This document shows positions 41,450-50,773 of a stretch of DNA of 64,000 nucleotides, in pieces. Position numbers and translations under genes: made by a program. Position 1 is the stretch's first letter. Each line of letters opens with the position of its first letter. Under the pieces are notes generated by a model that did no database searches, had not been told where the DNA came from, and worked only from the letters and a program-made list of their open reading frames with translations. Source of the stretch: Turneriella sp942492915 (GTDB lineage: Bacteria; Spirochaetota; Leptospiria; Turneriellales; Turneriellaceae); NCBI GenBank assembly GCA_942492915.1, contig OW818662.1:1364001-1428000 (forward strand), read 5' to 3'.

Positions 41450-44043
41450 AAAATCTTTGGAAAAATCTGAACCGTTGTACATTTTTTCTCGCTGCATTTG
41501 GCGTTGCAGTCTTACAAATTTCTTGCTCAAAAGTTAAGACGAGCGAAGACGACGGCAATGGACGCGTCTTCGAGATTTTCACGAACTATCCCGGCATAAA
41601 ACCCTCAGGGCACCGCCCGCCAGAATTCGACATTCGGCTCGCAGAGTTCATCGACGGTGCGCGCAAAGAAGTCTACTGGGCGATGTACGGGTTTTACCGC
41701 GCTTCGATCAAAGATTCGGTGCTGCGTGCGGTGAAGCGCGGGCTTGACGTACAGCTCGCGGGCGATGCGGGCACATATTCGTATGGAGAAATTGGGTATC
41801 TTGAATTTGAAGACCTGCTGAGGCGATACCCCAATGCGAAACTGATTTCGGGTAACTCACAGTCTATTCAACACAACAAGTTCTGCGTCATTGACCGGCG
41901 TTATGTAATGACAGGTACAGGCAATATTACCGATTCTGAAATTGATCGAAACTACAACGTCTGGACCATTATCGAATCAAAAGAGATGGCTGAAGACTTC
42001 ATCGCCGAGCACCAGCAGATGATGGCGGGTAGATTCGGCCATGCAAAGACCCCGGCGAATGCGAATCATGTGTTTAATGTCAACGGGATCAAAGTGGAAG
42101 CGTATTTTTCGCCCGCAGAAGATGCGATGAGCCGTTTTTTACAGGCGGTGGGCGAGGCGCAGCAAAGCATCAATTTTGCCATCTTTGCGTTCACGCACGA
42201 CCAGCTCGGTCGGCTCTTTATACAGAAGCACAAACAATTTACCTACCAAAATTCTATCGACGGTGGTTCGCGCAAAGTTCGGGGTATTATGGACCGTTCG
42301 CAGCTGACGCATAACCAGTATGTCGAAGTCTACCGCATTGGCACGTCATGCGGACACACGTATGGCTTTCAGGCCGGCGCCGGCTCAGCCAATGGCGGCA
42401 CGACGAATCCGTTTTTCCCCAATGGCACCAATACCTGGAACACGCCCGACGCATCGAACACACGCTGCTATTCGCCCTTCGACATGCGCATCGACGGCGA
42501 TGAGAACAACAACTATATTGGTGACTGGCAGGCTGGTGGCGGCAGGTTGCACGCAAAAACGATAGTGATCGATGCAGGCACACCGAACGCGAAACTCTTA
42601 TTGGGTTCATTCAACTGGTCGCCGAATGCGAACAACAACAACGACGAGAACCTGATTGTGATTCACTCTCCCGCTATCGTTGACCGGTACCTGCAGTTTT
42701 GGCAGGGTATATACAATGACGGCGTCGCGATGAACAAACGCTACCCGACAAATACAGAAATGAATCAGGGAATCGTCACGTACCAGACGCGCCCCGCGGG
42801 CGATTACCAGAAGGTTGTGATTTCTGAAGTTAACTATGCCGGCACCACGCGCAAAATTAACGGCAACTACTATGCCTACGACGGCAATGAATTCATTGAA
42901 CTTTACAATCCCACCAATGAGGCGCTGGATATTTCATTCTGGTCGCTGTATTTTCCCGTGATCGACAATTACACCGACCCGGGAATCTATACCAGCGGTT
43001 GGCCCGACAACGAATCGATTGCCAAGCGCGGCCTCATTGGCCTGCCGGGCGGCACGATCATTCCCGCGAAGGGTTTTCTCGTCGTGACGCAGTCTGACCA
43101 GCGCAACGATATCACCGCAGACGGTTATTCGTTTCCCGCCAGCGCGCTCTACGATCCGTCGAACAGCGCCACCTGGGGCAACAAGATAAGCCATTACAAT
43201 CCCGTGAACGGCCTATCTGATTTTTTTACGCTCTTTGACCGCCGCACCAGCAGCACGGGCAGGGCGAATGTTTCGAGTTCTTCATTTACCGACCCTTACA
43301 CTGCTAAACTCTACCCCGCTGCCGCTGGCGGCATTCTCACATTTGTGTATCCAATGTTTGATGCCGGGGGCCGGTGCCGACCGGCTTGGGGCGAAGCGGT
43401 AGACCGTTTCAGTGGTTCGGGCTATTTTAATCCTTACCATATGCACGCAACGGAACAAACGGGATATCCGCATCTGACATCGCTCTGGGTTGAACTGCGC
43501 GACAATCGGGGCAATCTGGTTGATATTGTCGGCGGCAACCGTACGGGCGCCGCGGTGAGTGGTACCGGCACCTCGGTTGCACCAACGCTGAGCGCTTCGC
43601 CGGTTGCGACAGCGCACAACGAAACCCGCTATTTCAAAGGTGGATTTCATAACACCGGAACAGCCTTGGTTGGTACCGGTACCTACGGCATCACGGGCGC
43701 AGTCGACACCACAGACACAACGCGCACCTCAGTGAATGGTTCGGCCACGCCGTTTCCCAATATTTCCAATACTGATTTTCCCGTGCGGGGTGCGAGTTCG
43801 GCAGAAAACTATGCAGATCTGCTCTGCAACACGACTGCGGCAAATACCCCGTACATGGTTTCCATGGAACGGATTTCGACTTTTGGTGACGGCACTGCCT
43901 CTGCCAGCTGGACTCATGCCACCAAAGATATGACTGCGAGTGGCGGCAATGGCGGCCGCGGCGTCTATATCAAGAGCGAATACCGCGATCGCACGATTGC
44001 AACGCCGGGTGAAATTAATTCGCGCTGGACGGCATTGCCATGA
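41446..44043 (+). CDS. phospholipase D-family protein with lamin-tail domain
   Basis: An 865-residue exported protein. The N-terminus (NRCTFFLAAFGVAVLQISC) is a lipoprotein signal. Two HKD motifs are present, HNKFCVID near residue 145 and HAKTIVIDAG near 370 with GSFNWSPNANNNNDENL, so an active PLD-type nuclease or phospholipase is likely. A lamin-tail domain begins near 460 (VVISEVNYAG, NEFIELYNPTNEALDISFWSLYF) and a second long Ser/Thr/Gly-rich part ends with IATPGEINSRW. The bacterial PLD family includes nucleases such as Nuc; the LTD favours a nucleic-acid substrate, but phospholipid remains possible. Confidence 0.85.
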   Translation: MKNLWKNLNRCTFFLAAFGVAVLQISCSKVKTSEDDGNGRVFEIFTNYPGIKPSGHRPPEFDIRLAEFIDGARKEVYWAMYGFYRASIKDSVLRAVKRGLDVQLAGDAGTYSYGEIGYLEFEDLLRRYPNAKLISGNSQSIQHNKFCVIDRRYVMTGTGNITDSEIDRNYNVWTIIESKEMAEDFIAEHQQMMAGRFGHAKTPANANHVFNVNGIKVEAYFSPAEDAMSRFLQAVGEAQQSINFAIFAFTHDQLGRLFIQKHKQFTYQNSIDGGSRKVRGIMDRSQLTHNQYVEVYRIGTSCGHTYGFQAGAGSANGGTTNPFFPNGTNTWNTPDASNTRCYSPFDMRIDGDENNNYIGDWQAGGGRLHAKTIVIDAGTPNAKLLLGSFNWSPNANNNNDENLIVIHSPAIVDRYLQFWQGIYNDGVAMNKRYPTNTEMNQGIVTYQTRPAGDYQKVVISEVNYAGTTRKINGNYYAYDGNEFIELYNPTNEALDISFWSLYFPVIDNYTDPGIYTSGWPDNESIAKRGLIGLPGGTIIPAKGFLVVTQSDQRNDITADGYSFPASALYDPSNSATWGNKISHYNPVNGLSDFFTLFDRRTSSTGRANVSSSSFTDPYTAKLYPAAAGGILTFVYPMFDAGGRCRPAWGEAVDRFSGSGYFNPYHMHATEQTGYPHLTSLWVELRDNRGNLVDIVGGNRTGAAVSGTGTSVAPTLSASPVATAHNETRYFKGGFHNTGTALVGTGTYGITGAVDTTDTTRTSVNGSATPFPNISNTDFPVRGASSAENYADLLCNTTAANTPYMVSMERISTFGDGTASASWTHATKDMTASGGNGGRGVYIKSEYRDRTIATPGEINSRWTALP

Positions 44044-45047
44044 AAAATCTGAAGCAGCTGATTTTTGCAGGCGCAGTCACATTGTCGTTTGCCCATTGTG
44101 TTTCGGGCAGCGATGGCGACGGCCGCAATACGGATTATTTCACGGAAGGCCAGCGGCTGAACTATGCCTCTTTTACCACGACAGCTTCGACATTCAATGG
44201 CAACATTCAAGGCCTCGTTACTGACATTAACGCGCTCGGTGCCAATACTGAACAACTCTATGCCGGCACCAATGCGACGATTGAAGGCATTGTTACCATA
44301 CCGGCAGACTATGGCATCGCGCTCGGCACCACAAATACAGGCTGCGATACCACCGACCTGATATTTCAACGCTCGTTCGTGCTTCAAGACGGCAACGCCG
44401 GTATCTTGGTAGCCTACGGGATCGAGCCGCCATCGCAGAATTCGACGGATTCGACTCGCGCGATTTATATCACCAACGCACGCAATGCAAGCATGGCAAT
44501 TATGGGTGATCGCCTGCGCATCACAGTGACACGCGTACAGAAATACGGTTCTGGTGCGAACGTGACTCCTGTAGTAACCGATTTTAATCCCTCGACCGTC
44601 AGCGTGGTTTCGCAGCGCAACTCGATTCCTTACACTATGCAGACTGCCGCGTTTACGCGGGCGGCAGATATGTTAAAAGTGCGACGGCTTGAAGGTTATG
44701 TCACGACGGGGCCTGCTTACAAAGAATGCAGCAATTCTGACGGTAACCGCCGGTTTCAGATCAATTACCAGAAGGCGTATCTGGGCGTGATCTGCATCGG
44801 TGCAACGAGTTATGCGGATGCACAGACGTGCTCAGGAGCGAAAACGCCTTTCAAATTTCAGCTCAGCCGTAATTTGGGTTCGGGAACTCTTTCAGGTTTT
44901 GATACTGACACCTCGTTTAGTTACAATATTCCCGCCGGTTCAAAAGTGCGCATGACGGGCCCGGTGTTTCCACCGCAGTTTAATCAGGGTGATGCCGAGC
45001 TGATGATGATGCTCGATCAACGCGCCCAGGCGGAGACTATACCATGA
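44040..45047 (+). CDS. OB-fold-like lipoprotein
   Basis: A 335-residue predicted lipoprotein (TLSFAHC lipobox). The mature region shows ATIEGIVTIPAD, FVLQDGNAGILVAYG and GDRLRITVTRVQKYG, the order seen in OB-fold domains on secreted nucleases (YhcR-like, DUF5689-like). Cys pairs could be disulfides. It overlaps the PLD gene by four bases and the endonuclease gene by four bases, so it is made with them. Confidence 0.7.
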   Translation: MKNLKQLIFAGAVTLSFAHCVSGSDGDGRNTDYFTEGQRLNYASFTTTASTFNGNIQGLVTDINALGANTEQLYAGTNATIEGIVTIPADYGIALGTTNTGCDTTDLIFQRSFVLQDGNAGILVAYGIEPPSQNSTDSTRAIYITNARNASMAIMGDRLRITVTRVQKYGSGANVTPVVTDFNPSTVSVVSQRNSIPYTMQTAAFTRAADMLKVRRLEGYVTTGPAYKECSNSDGNRRFQINYQKAYLGVICIGATSYADAQTCSGAKTPFKFQLSRNLGSGTLSGFDTDTSFSYNIPAGSKVRMTGPVFPPQFNQGDAELMMMLDQRAQAETIP

Positions 45048-46210
45048 AAGTTCAAATGGCTCTCATGGCCGCAGTGCTGGCGTTTGCCGCCTGCAGCAAC
45101 GTAGAAAAAGCCGAAGCGAGCGCTGTGCAGGCGGCGCTTGCAGATGACGGCTGCACGCTCACAAGTTCAGCTTACCGCGGTTATTACTATGGCTTTAACA
45201 GCTGTAAAACCGGCAATGATCTGAAATCGGCTCTGCAACAAAAAATAAAAGGCCACAGAGTCATTAAATATACCGAAGATGCGGCGACTGTGCCCACAGG
45301 TTATGATTTCACGGGCATCAGCGACAATCTGCGCTATCTCGAGAACTATGCTGACCCGGTGCCGACAAGATTTGACGTCTGGGATTATTTTATCGGCCTC
45401 GCGCTTAAAGGCGCCAAACCGGCGGCCATTACCTGCCCAACGACGAGCCCGAATCGGGTGTACGAGTATTACAGCGGCTATTGTTATATTCCCGCGGGTT
45501 CGGTAACGACGGTCACGAACATACCGCGACTTTTCGACAGCAGCAGCATTCAACAGCAGGGTTCGATGAATCGAGAGCATAGTTGGCCCAAAAGCTGGTT
45601 TCTGGGCGCCGCGCAGGTTAACGACCCTGCAACGGGCAACTATTGCTATAACGGCAACAGCGATGCGTCTTACGCGAACTTCTATGACTATCGCGCATTG
45701 ACCGACATTCACCATCTGCTACCAACAAATTCAGCAGCTAACACGACACGCAGCAATAACGCGTTCGGTATTGTAGACGTCGCTGGTACGACGTATACGG
45801 GTGTCGGTGCCGACGCCGCCACACCGGCAACTGGCGGCAAATCGGGAACTCCTCACCATACGAATATCACGCAGGGGCTCTATGCCGCATGTGGGGCTGC
45901 AGCCGATCAGGTGCCGTGTTCTGCGACCACCGTGTTCGAGCCGCCCGATCACGTGAAGGGCGATGTTGCGCGGGTTTATTTTTACATGGCGACCCGCTAT
46001 TACACTGAAGACAGTTGCTGGCTCACCAGCGATGCAGTGAATAAAGCCAACATCAAAACCTGGCAGGAAAATATGCTACGCAAATGGCATAACGACGACC
46101 CGGTCGACGCTGGCGAGCGCACGAAGAATGATCTGATTCACCGCATTCAGGGTAACCGAAATCCTTTTATTGATCATCCTGAGTGGGTCGCGAAAATTAC
46201 CGATTTTTAA
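45044..46210 (+). CDS. extracellular endonuclease I-family lipoprotein
   Basis: A 388-residue secreted nuclease of the endonuclease I (EndA/NucM) family. The signal peptide carries a Cys lipobox (LAFAAC). Motifs are NREHSWPKSWF near residue 183, DIHHLLPTNSAANTTRSNNAFG near 227, DHVKGDVARVYFYMATRY near 305 and KWHNDDPVDAGERTKNDLIHRIQGNRNPFIDHPE near 350, including His and Asn residues of the beta-beta-alpha-metal site. It cleaves DNA without sequence preference; the lipid anchor places it at the envelope. Its stop overlaps or abuts the next gene. Confidence 0.93.
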   Translation: MKVQMALMAAVLAFAACSNVEKAEASAVQAALADDGCTLTSSAYRGYYYGFNSCKTGNDLKSALQQKIKGHRVIKYTEDAATVPTGYDFTGISDNLRYLENYADPVPTRFDVWDYFIGLALKGAKPAAITCPTTSPNRVYEYYSGYCYIPAGSVTTVTNIPRLFDSSSIQQQGSMNREHSWPKSWFLGAAQVNDPATGNYCYNGNSDASYANFYDYRALTDIHHLLPTNSAANTTRSNNAFGIVDVAGTTYTGVGADAATPATGGKSGTPHHTNITQGLYAACGAAADQVPCSATTVFEPPDHVKGDVARVYFYMATRYYTEDSCWLTSDAVNKANIKTWQENMLRKWHNDDPVDAGERTKNDLIHRIQGNRNPFIDHPEWVAKITDF

Positions 46211-46272
46211 TGGGCAAGGCGATGGCAATGAAATATACTTTAAAAAGGTTAACACCCAAGGCGGATTTCAAA

Positions 46273-49200
46273 ATGAAAACAGGCGTGCTGACGAAGGCGG
46301 CCGGTATTCTGGCCTTACTTCTGATACTCACTCATTGCGGTGGCCGCTCACTCGGTAACACTCTCGGCGACAGCGGTATTTTTGGCAGCGGCGATTCGAC
46401 GCCGCCAACGATTCAATCGGTAACGCCTGCCAACAGCGAAGCTGAAGTTTATCTGAACCCGACAATCAGCGTCACCTTTAGCGAAACCATGGGTGCCGTT
46501 ACGGTAAACTCAACCGACACCGGTTGCACCGGAGCAATACAGATCAGCCGACAGAGCGACAACTTTGCCTCAAACACCTGCGTTCAGTTTGCGGGCGCTT
46601 CGACAGTTAGCGGCGCGACGGTTTCAGCGACGACAACGAACCTGCTGGCCAGTACCGTTTATATTCTGCGCGTCTCAACTTCAGCGGTTGATGCTGCTGG
46701 TAACCCAATTGCTTCTGCTTCAGATACAACTTTCACCACGGGAACCACCAGCAACGTCGCGGGAGTCTGCGACACCATGGAAGACATACGCGCGATCGGC
46801 GCGGGGCTCGACCTGAATACTGCCGGGACAAAAACCACGATCGGCAGTGGAGCCGGCACAACCTGCACGCTGCCGCAGCACACCGTTACAATGGTGAACC
46901 GCGACAGTTCAAACATGGGTTTCTTTATTCAACGCACGCGCAGCGCACCCGCCATGTTCGTCTTTACCGGAAGCGTCGACCCAACAGCAACGCTGAATCT
47001 CTTGCCAGGTGATCGCATCACGATTGGCGCAGGCGTCTGGGCAAATCTCTGCGTGACGCATTTTCGCCGCACCCTTCAGATTGCAAAATATACCGACAGC
47101 ACCTGCGGCACCACCGCTGCGTTTATCGCGGGTGACTTTACCGAAGGCGCGGCGAACACCGCTTACCTGACTGACCTTGCCACGACGATCAGCGTCGCCC
47201 GCACACTTACCGTCGCAGACGAGAGCCGGCTGTTCACGTTGAGTATTCCGGTCAATATTACGGCGGCAGATAGTTTCGACTATTCAGGAACATATGGGAC
47301 TACCGCGACGCCGTTTAAGATTCGCAAAACAACCGTAGCGACGGCGCAGCTCGGTATCGGCGCGGCGGTACATCTTGGGCGAACGGTGCCGAACCGAAAT
47401 AACGACGATTGGGAATTCTCAGTTTATGGCTCGGGCGTCGGTGGCGTAACCAATTACGACGGCGTGACCCCCGGTGGCGGCGAGAATGGTTTCGGATTCA
47501 AAAACCTCACGTACACGGCAGCCCCGGTTATAGCCTCTTTCTCACCGGCCAACAGTAATTTACTCAACATCGGTTCGACGCAGATTTCTGTCACGTTCGA
47601 CCAGCAGATGAATCTGGCGACGCTCACCACGACGACAATGAAAGTGGTGCAGGGTAGCGACTGTTCTGCCGCCGCGCTGACCGTCACCGGTAATCCGGCG
47701 GCGTCTAACGGTGACAAGACCTTCACGTTGACGCTGACTGGCGGCCAGCTCACGCACACCACGCAGTATTCGACTTGTGTCACCACCGGTGTGCAGAATA
47801 TCTCAAATATCAACCTCGCGACTGCGAGCGCGGTGCTCTGGACTGCGACGAACCTGACGCTGATGAGCGATCTGATTATTTCAGAATATATGGAAGGGAA
47901 TAGCAACAATAAGCTGGTCGAAATTTATAACGGCACAGGACTTTCAGTCAACCTTGATAATTATCGTCTCGGCCAGTACAATAACGGCTCGGCGACCCTC
48001 TCGGGCAGCACAGTCAGCTTCACTGCTGGCACAACTCTGACGCACGGTCAAACCTGGGTTGTCTGTAATAACTCCATCGACTCGACTCTTACCTCGCTCT
48101 GCAACCAGACTAGCTCGAATGTCGTTAACATGAACGGTGACGACGCAGTCGTTCTGCAAAAGAATACGGGCACTTTCGTCGACCTCGACATTATCGGTAA
48201 CAACACGGGCGACCCCGGAGCGTCGTGGAACGTACCCGCAGGCACTTTTAATGCAGCCTGTACGGCAGGCAGCACCACATGCGATACGATTCTGAAGCGC
48301 ATGAATACGGTCACGGGCCCCACCGCAACCCCTGCGACCTCGTTTGCTCAATGGAATGGCTATTCGGCAGCTGACCTCGCATCGATCGAAGTCTATCACG
48401 GACTCGGCAGCTGGGATTCGACACCCGCAAGCAAACCCTTCAATGTCTCGACAGCCTCGGGAAGTGTGGGCACAACCGTTACCGTCACTTTCAATTTTGA
48501 ACCCACAACAGCCTCAGCAAACACGGCAGGCAACTATAGCATCAAAACCGGTACCGATTGCGCCGCCGGCACAAGCCTTGGCGTCTCAGCAGCTGTGCGC
48601 GCGGCGAAAGTCGTAACCCTCACCACTGCCACACAGACGAACGCGCAGCAGTACATTGTCTGCGTAACCGGCGTCGTTCGCTACCCCGATAATGCGGCTC
48701 TTAGCGCGAACAACTGGGCGCTCTTCAGCGGCACAGCCGACGTGACTGCACCAACGGTGACGGGTTCGAGCCCCGCGGCCGCTGCAACCAACACGGTTCT
48801 CGCAGGCAATTTTTCTGTGACTTTTTCTGAAGCCATGAATGTTGCCAACGCTCAGGGAGCTTACACAGTAAAAGAGACTAACTGTTCAGGCACAACAGTT
48901 TCTGCCGGTAGCCCGACGGCGTCAGTGGGCAATACGGTCTACACGTATGCGCTTACGGGTCTCAAACCTTCAACAGTTTATGCGCACTGCGTTACAACTG
49001 CAGCAACCGACGTTGCGACTAACGCACTGGCCGCGCAACACTCGGGCACTTTCACCACTGCAGCACTTGCCGACGCAACGGCACCCACGTACACCGCAGC
49101 AGCGGGTCAGGTGACTCTCGGCTGGACAAACAGCTCAAACGCCGATAGCGGAGTGAAAATCGTACGCGCCGATGGAACAGCTACTGCGCCGGCAGACTGC

Positions 49201-50190
49201 ACGGGCACAGCGCTCTGCACCGGTGCAACCTGCAACGCCACCTTGACCACTGGCAGCGCAGGTCGAACCTACGTCGACAGCACCGTCGTCAACGGCACGC
49301 AATACGCGTACCGTATCTGCGCGAACCACACGGGCGCGTACCTGAGCGCAGGCGTCACCGGCACGGCAACGCCGACGAATGCGTTCAACGTCAACAGCGC
49401 CGCTTCAACCGGTAACACCACGGCGACCGTCACCTTCAGCGCGGCGCCGGTAACATCAGAAGCGCAGACCAGCGGCAACTACAAGATCGTCGCCGGGGCA
49501 GGGGTCTGCGCCGATGCTTCAGTTCTCACCGTTAGCGGCGCCGTACTCGCAGGCAGCGTCGTGACACTCACGACCGCAGCCCAGACAGCGAGCACAAGCT
49601 ACAAGGTGTGTGTGACGGGCGTGACGCGCAACAGTGACGCCGCGGCGCTGACGACGAATAATGCGAATTTTACGGGGACGGGGGCGGGGGGAGCCCTTGT
49701 TTATAGCGAAAATTTTGAAGGTTGCACTAAAGCCGGTTACGCCGCAGGTACGCCAACCGCTTGCACATCGACGAATGCATGGAACCTTGACGATGCGCTG
49801 ATGGGAACTTCAGGCTCAGACAGATTCAACGGCGCTCGATCGGCCAGATTCAACAGTACGAACGTAAACGCTAATGCTTCGACTTGTAACACGGATGGTG
49901 GTATGTGTATCGAAATGAGTTCCAATGTTGCGGGAGCCCAAGAAGTTAGGTTTTACTGCGCCAAGTATGGAACCGACACAACAGATGGCATAGTGCAATT
50001 ACAATCATCGATTGATAATGGCACAAGCTGGGTGAATCAGGGCGCTACGGTAACATGCACGGGTACAACCTTAGCGCAGTACACTCGCAGTGTATCTTTT
50101 GCCGCAACGCCCGTACGCTTTCGCTGGGTAAAGACAAACTCTGTAAGCACAAGCCGAACGAATATTGATGACGTTGAAATATATAACTAG
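46273..50190 (+). CDS. giant Ig-like/lamin-tail surface lipoprotein
   Basis: A protein of about 1305 residues. The start at 46273 is chosen because it opens the lipoprotein signal (MKTGVLTKAAGILALLLILTHC) behind AAGGCGG; ATG 46210, overlapping the nuclease stop, is in frame. Visible modules in order: an Ig-like Big_5 domain (TPPTIQSVTPANSEAEVYLNP), a ~270-residue region, another Big_5 (PVIASFSPANSNLLNIG), a lamin-tail domain (SDLIISEYMEGNSNNKLVEIYN), Ig-like repeats including APTVTGSSPAAA, fibronectin-like parts and a C-terminal MAM/laminin-G-like domain (LVYSENFEG to TNIDDVEIYN). It has no catalytic motif I recognise and is likely a surface binder for the nuclease system. Confidence 0.82.
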   Translation: MKTGVLTKAAGILALLLILTHCGGRSLGNTLGDSGIFGSGDSTPPTIQSVTPANSEAEVYLNPTISVTFSETMGAVTVNSTDTGCTGAIQISRQSDNFASNTCVQFAGASTVSGATVSATTTNLLASTVYILRVSTSAVDAAGNPIASASDTTFTTGTTSNVAGVCDTMEDIRAIGAGLDLNTAGTKTTIGSGAGTTCTLPQHTVTMVNRDSSNMGFFIQRTRSAPAMFVFTGSVDPTATLNLLPGDRITIGAGVWANLCVTHFRRTLQIAKYTDSTCGTTAAFIAGDFTEGAANTAYLTDLATTISVARTLTVADESRLFTLSIPVNITAADSFDYSGTYGTTATPFKIRKTTVATAQLGIGAAVHLGRTVPNRNNDDWEFSVYGSGVGGVTNYDGVTPGGGENGFGFKNLTYTAAPVIASFSPANSNLLNIGSTQISVTFDQQMNLATLTTTTMKVVQGSDCSAAALTVTGNPAASNGDKTFTLTLTGGQLTHTTQYSTCVTTGVQNISNINLATASAVLWTATNLTLMSDLIISEYMEGNSNNKLVEIYNGTGLSVNLDNYRLGQYNNGSATLSGSTVSFTAGTTLTHGQTWVVCNNSIDSTLTSLCNQTSSNVVNMNGDDAVVLQKNTGTFVDLDIIGNNTGDPGASWNVPAGTFNAACTAGSTTCDTILKRMNTVTGPTATPATSFAQWNGYSAADLASIEVYHGLGSWDSTPASKPFNVSTASGSVGTTVTVTFNFEPTTASANTAGNYSIKTGTDCAAGTSLGVSAAVRAAKVVTLTTATQTNAQQYIVCVTGVVRYPDNAALSANNWALFSGTADVTAPTVTGSSPAAAATNTVLAGNFSVTFSEAMNVANAQGAYTVKETNCSGTTVSAGSPTASVGNTVYTYALTGLKPSTVYAHCVTTAATDVATNALAAQHSGTFTTAALADATAPTYTAAAGQVTLGWTNSSNADSGVKIVRADGTATAPADCTGTALCTGATCNATLTTGSAGRTYVDSTVVNGTQYAYRICANHTGAYLSAGVTGTATPTNAFNVNSAASTGNTTATVTFSAAPVTSEAQTSGNYKIVAGAGVCADASVLTVSGAVLAGSVVTLTTAAQTASTSYKVCVTGVTRNSDAAALTTNNANFTGTGAGGALVYSENFEGCTKAGYAAGTPTACTSTNAWNLDDALMGTSGSDRFNGARSARFNSTNVNANASTCNTDGGMCIEMSSNVAGAQEVRFYCAKYGTDTTDGIVQLQSSIDNGTSWVNQGATVTCTGTTLAQYTRSVSFAATPVRFRWVKTNSVSTSRTNIDDVEIYN

Positions 50191-50548
50191 TTTTACCTCT
50201 TCGTTCAACCATTAGCCCCTTTGCCCCCGAATTCATTTCCGGGCAAGGGGAGCCAGCCACCTCACCCCTTCGGGCACCCCCTCGGAGACGCGAAGCCCGT
50301 CGCCTGAAGGAGAGGGGCCGGGGGCGAGGCTAGTCAATCTTCTAGCCATGGGCTGAAGCCCATAGCCCGAAGAGGTCTCTCCGCCAGAGGAATCGCAGCA
50401 GTGGTCTCACAAAGTATTGAAAAGAGCAGGGAAAGGCGAGGCCGCTGGCACCCCAATCGTGCAGCTATGGGCTTAAGCCCATAGCTGCATATATACCCGC
50501 AACGGTATATTAGTGGCCGCCAGGCTACAGCCTGATTATCTTGCGCTT
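50191..50548. repeat. intergenic repeat-rich region
   Basis: No gene is supported. CCCCTTTGCCCC at 50216-50227 pairs with GGGCAAGGGG at 50241-50250, a hairpin that may terminate the surface-protein operon. A CCTCACCCC/GGAGAGGGG-type element lies at about 50259-50330. ATGGGCTGAAGCCCAT lies near 50348-50363, and a 28-bp perfect palindrome containing GGGCTTAAGCCC spans 50461-50488. Confidence 0.75.
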
Positions 50549-50773
50549 ATGAAATCCCCCAACTTCACCTACCTGATCATCGGTGCAATCGTGATGGCGC
50601 TGTTGCCGTTCGGCGAGACGCCGCATCTGTGGCAGAAGCTGATGCTACTCAAAGACGGCTATCTGCACCAGCCGATGGATTGGTTTGATCTGCTGCTGCA
50701 CGGTGGCCCGTTGGTGGGCGTGATCGTTCTGCTCTTGCTGCGCACGAGCAAAATGATCACGAAATCGGCATAG
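50549..50773 (+). CDS. small two-helix membrane protein
   Basis: A 74-residue protein with two membrane segments (FTYLIIGAIVMALLPFG and LLLHGGPLVGVIVLLLLR) joined by a hydrophilic loop (LMLLKDGYLHQPMDWFD). It resembles small proteins often annotated as RND-transporter-associated, with no known function. Start at 50549 is chosen for the ATG; the longer frame begins with repeat-derived codons. Convergent with the LtaS-like gene, one base apart. Confidence 0.65.
   Translation: MKSPNFTYLIIGAIVMALLPFGETPHLWQKLMLLKDGYLHQPMDWFDLLLHGGPLVGVIVLLLLRTSKMITKSA

Noticed and set aside
46183..46272. Earlier start of the giant lipoprotein (GTG 46183 or ATG 46210)
   Set aside because: The lipoprotein signal and a Shine-Dalgarno-like AAGGCGG point to 46273, although 46210 remains possible.
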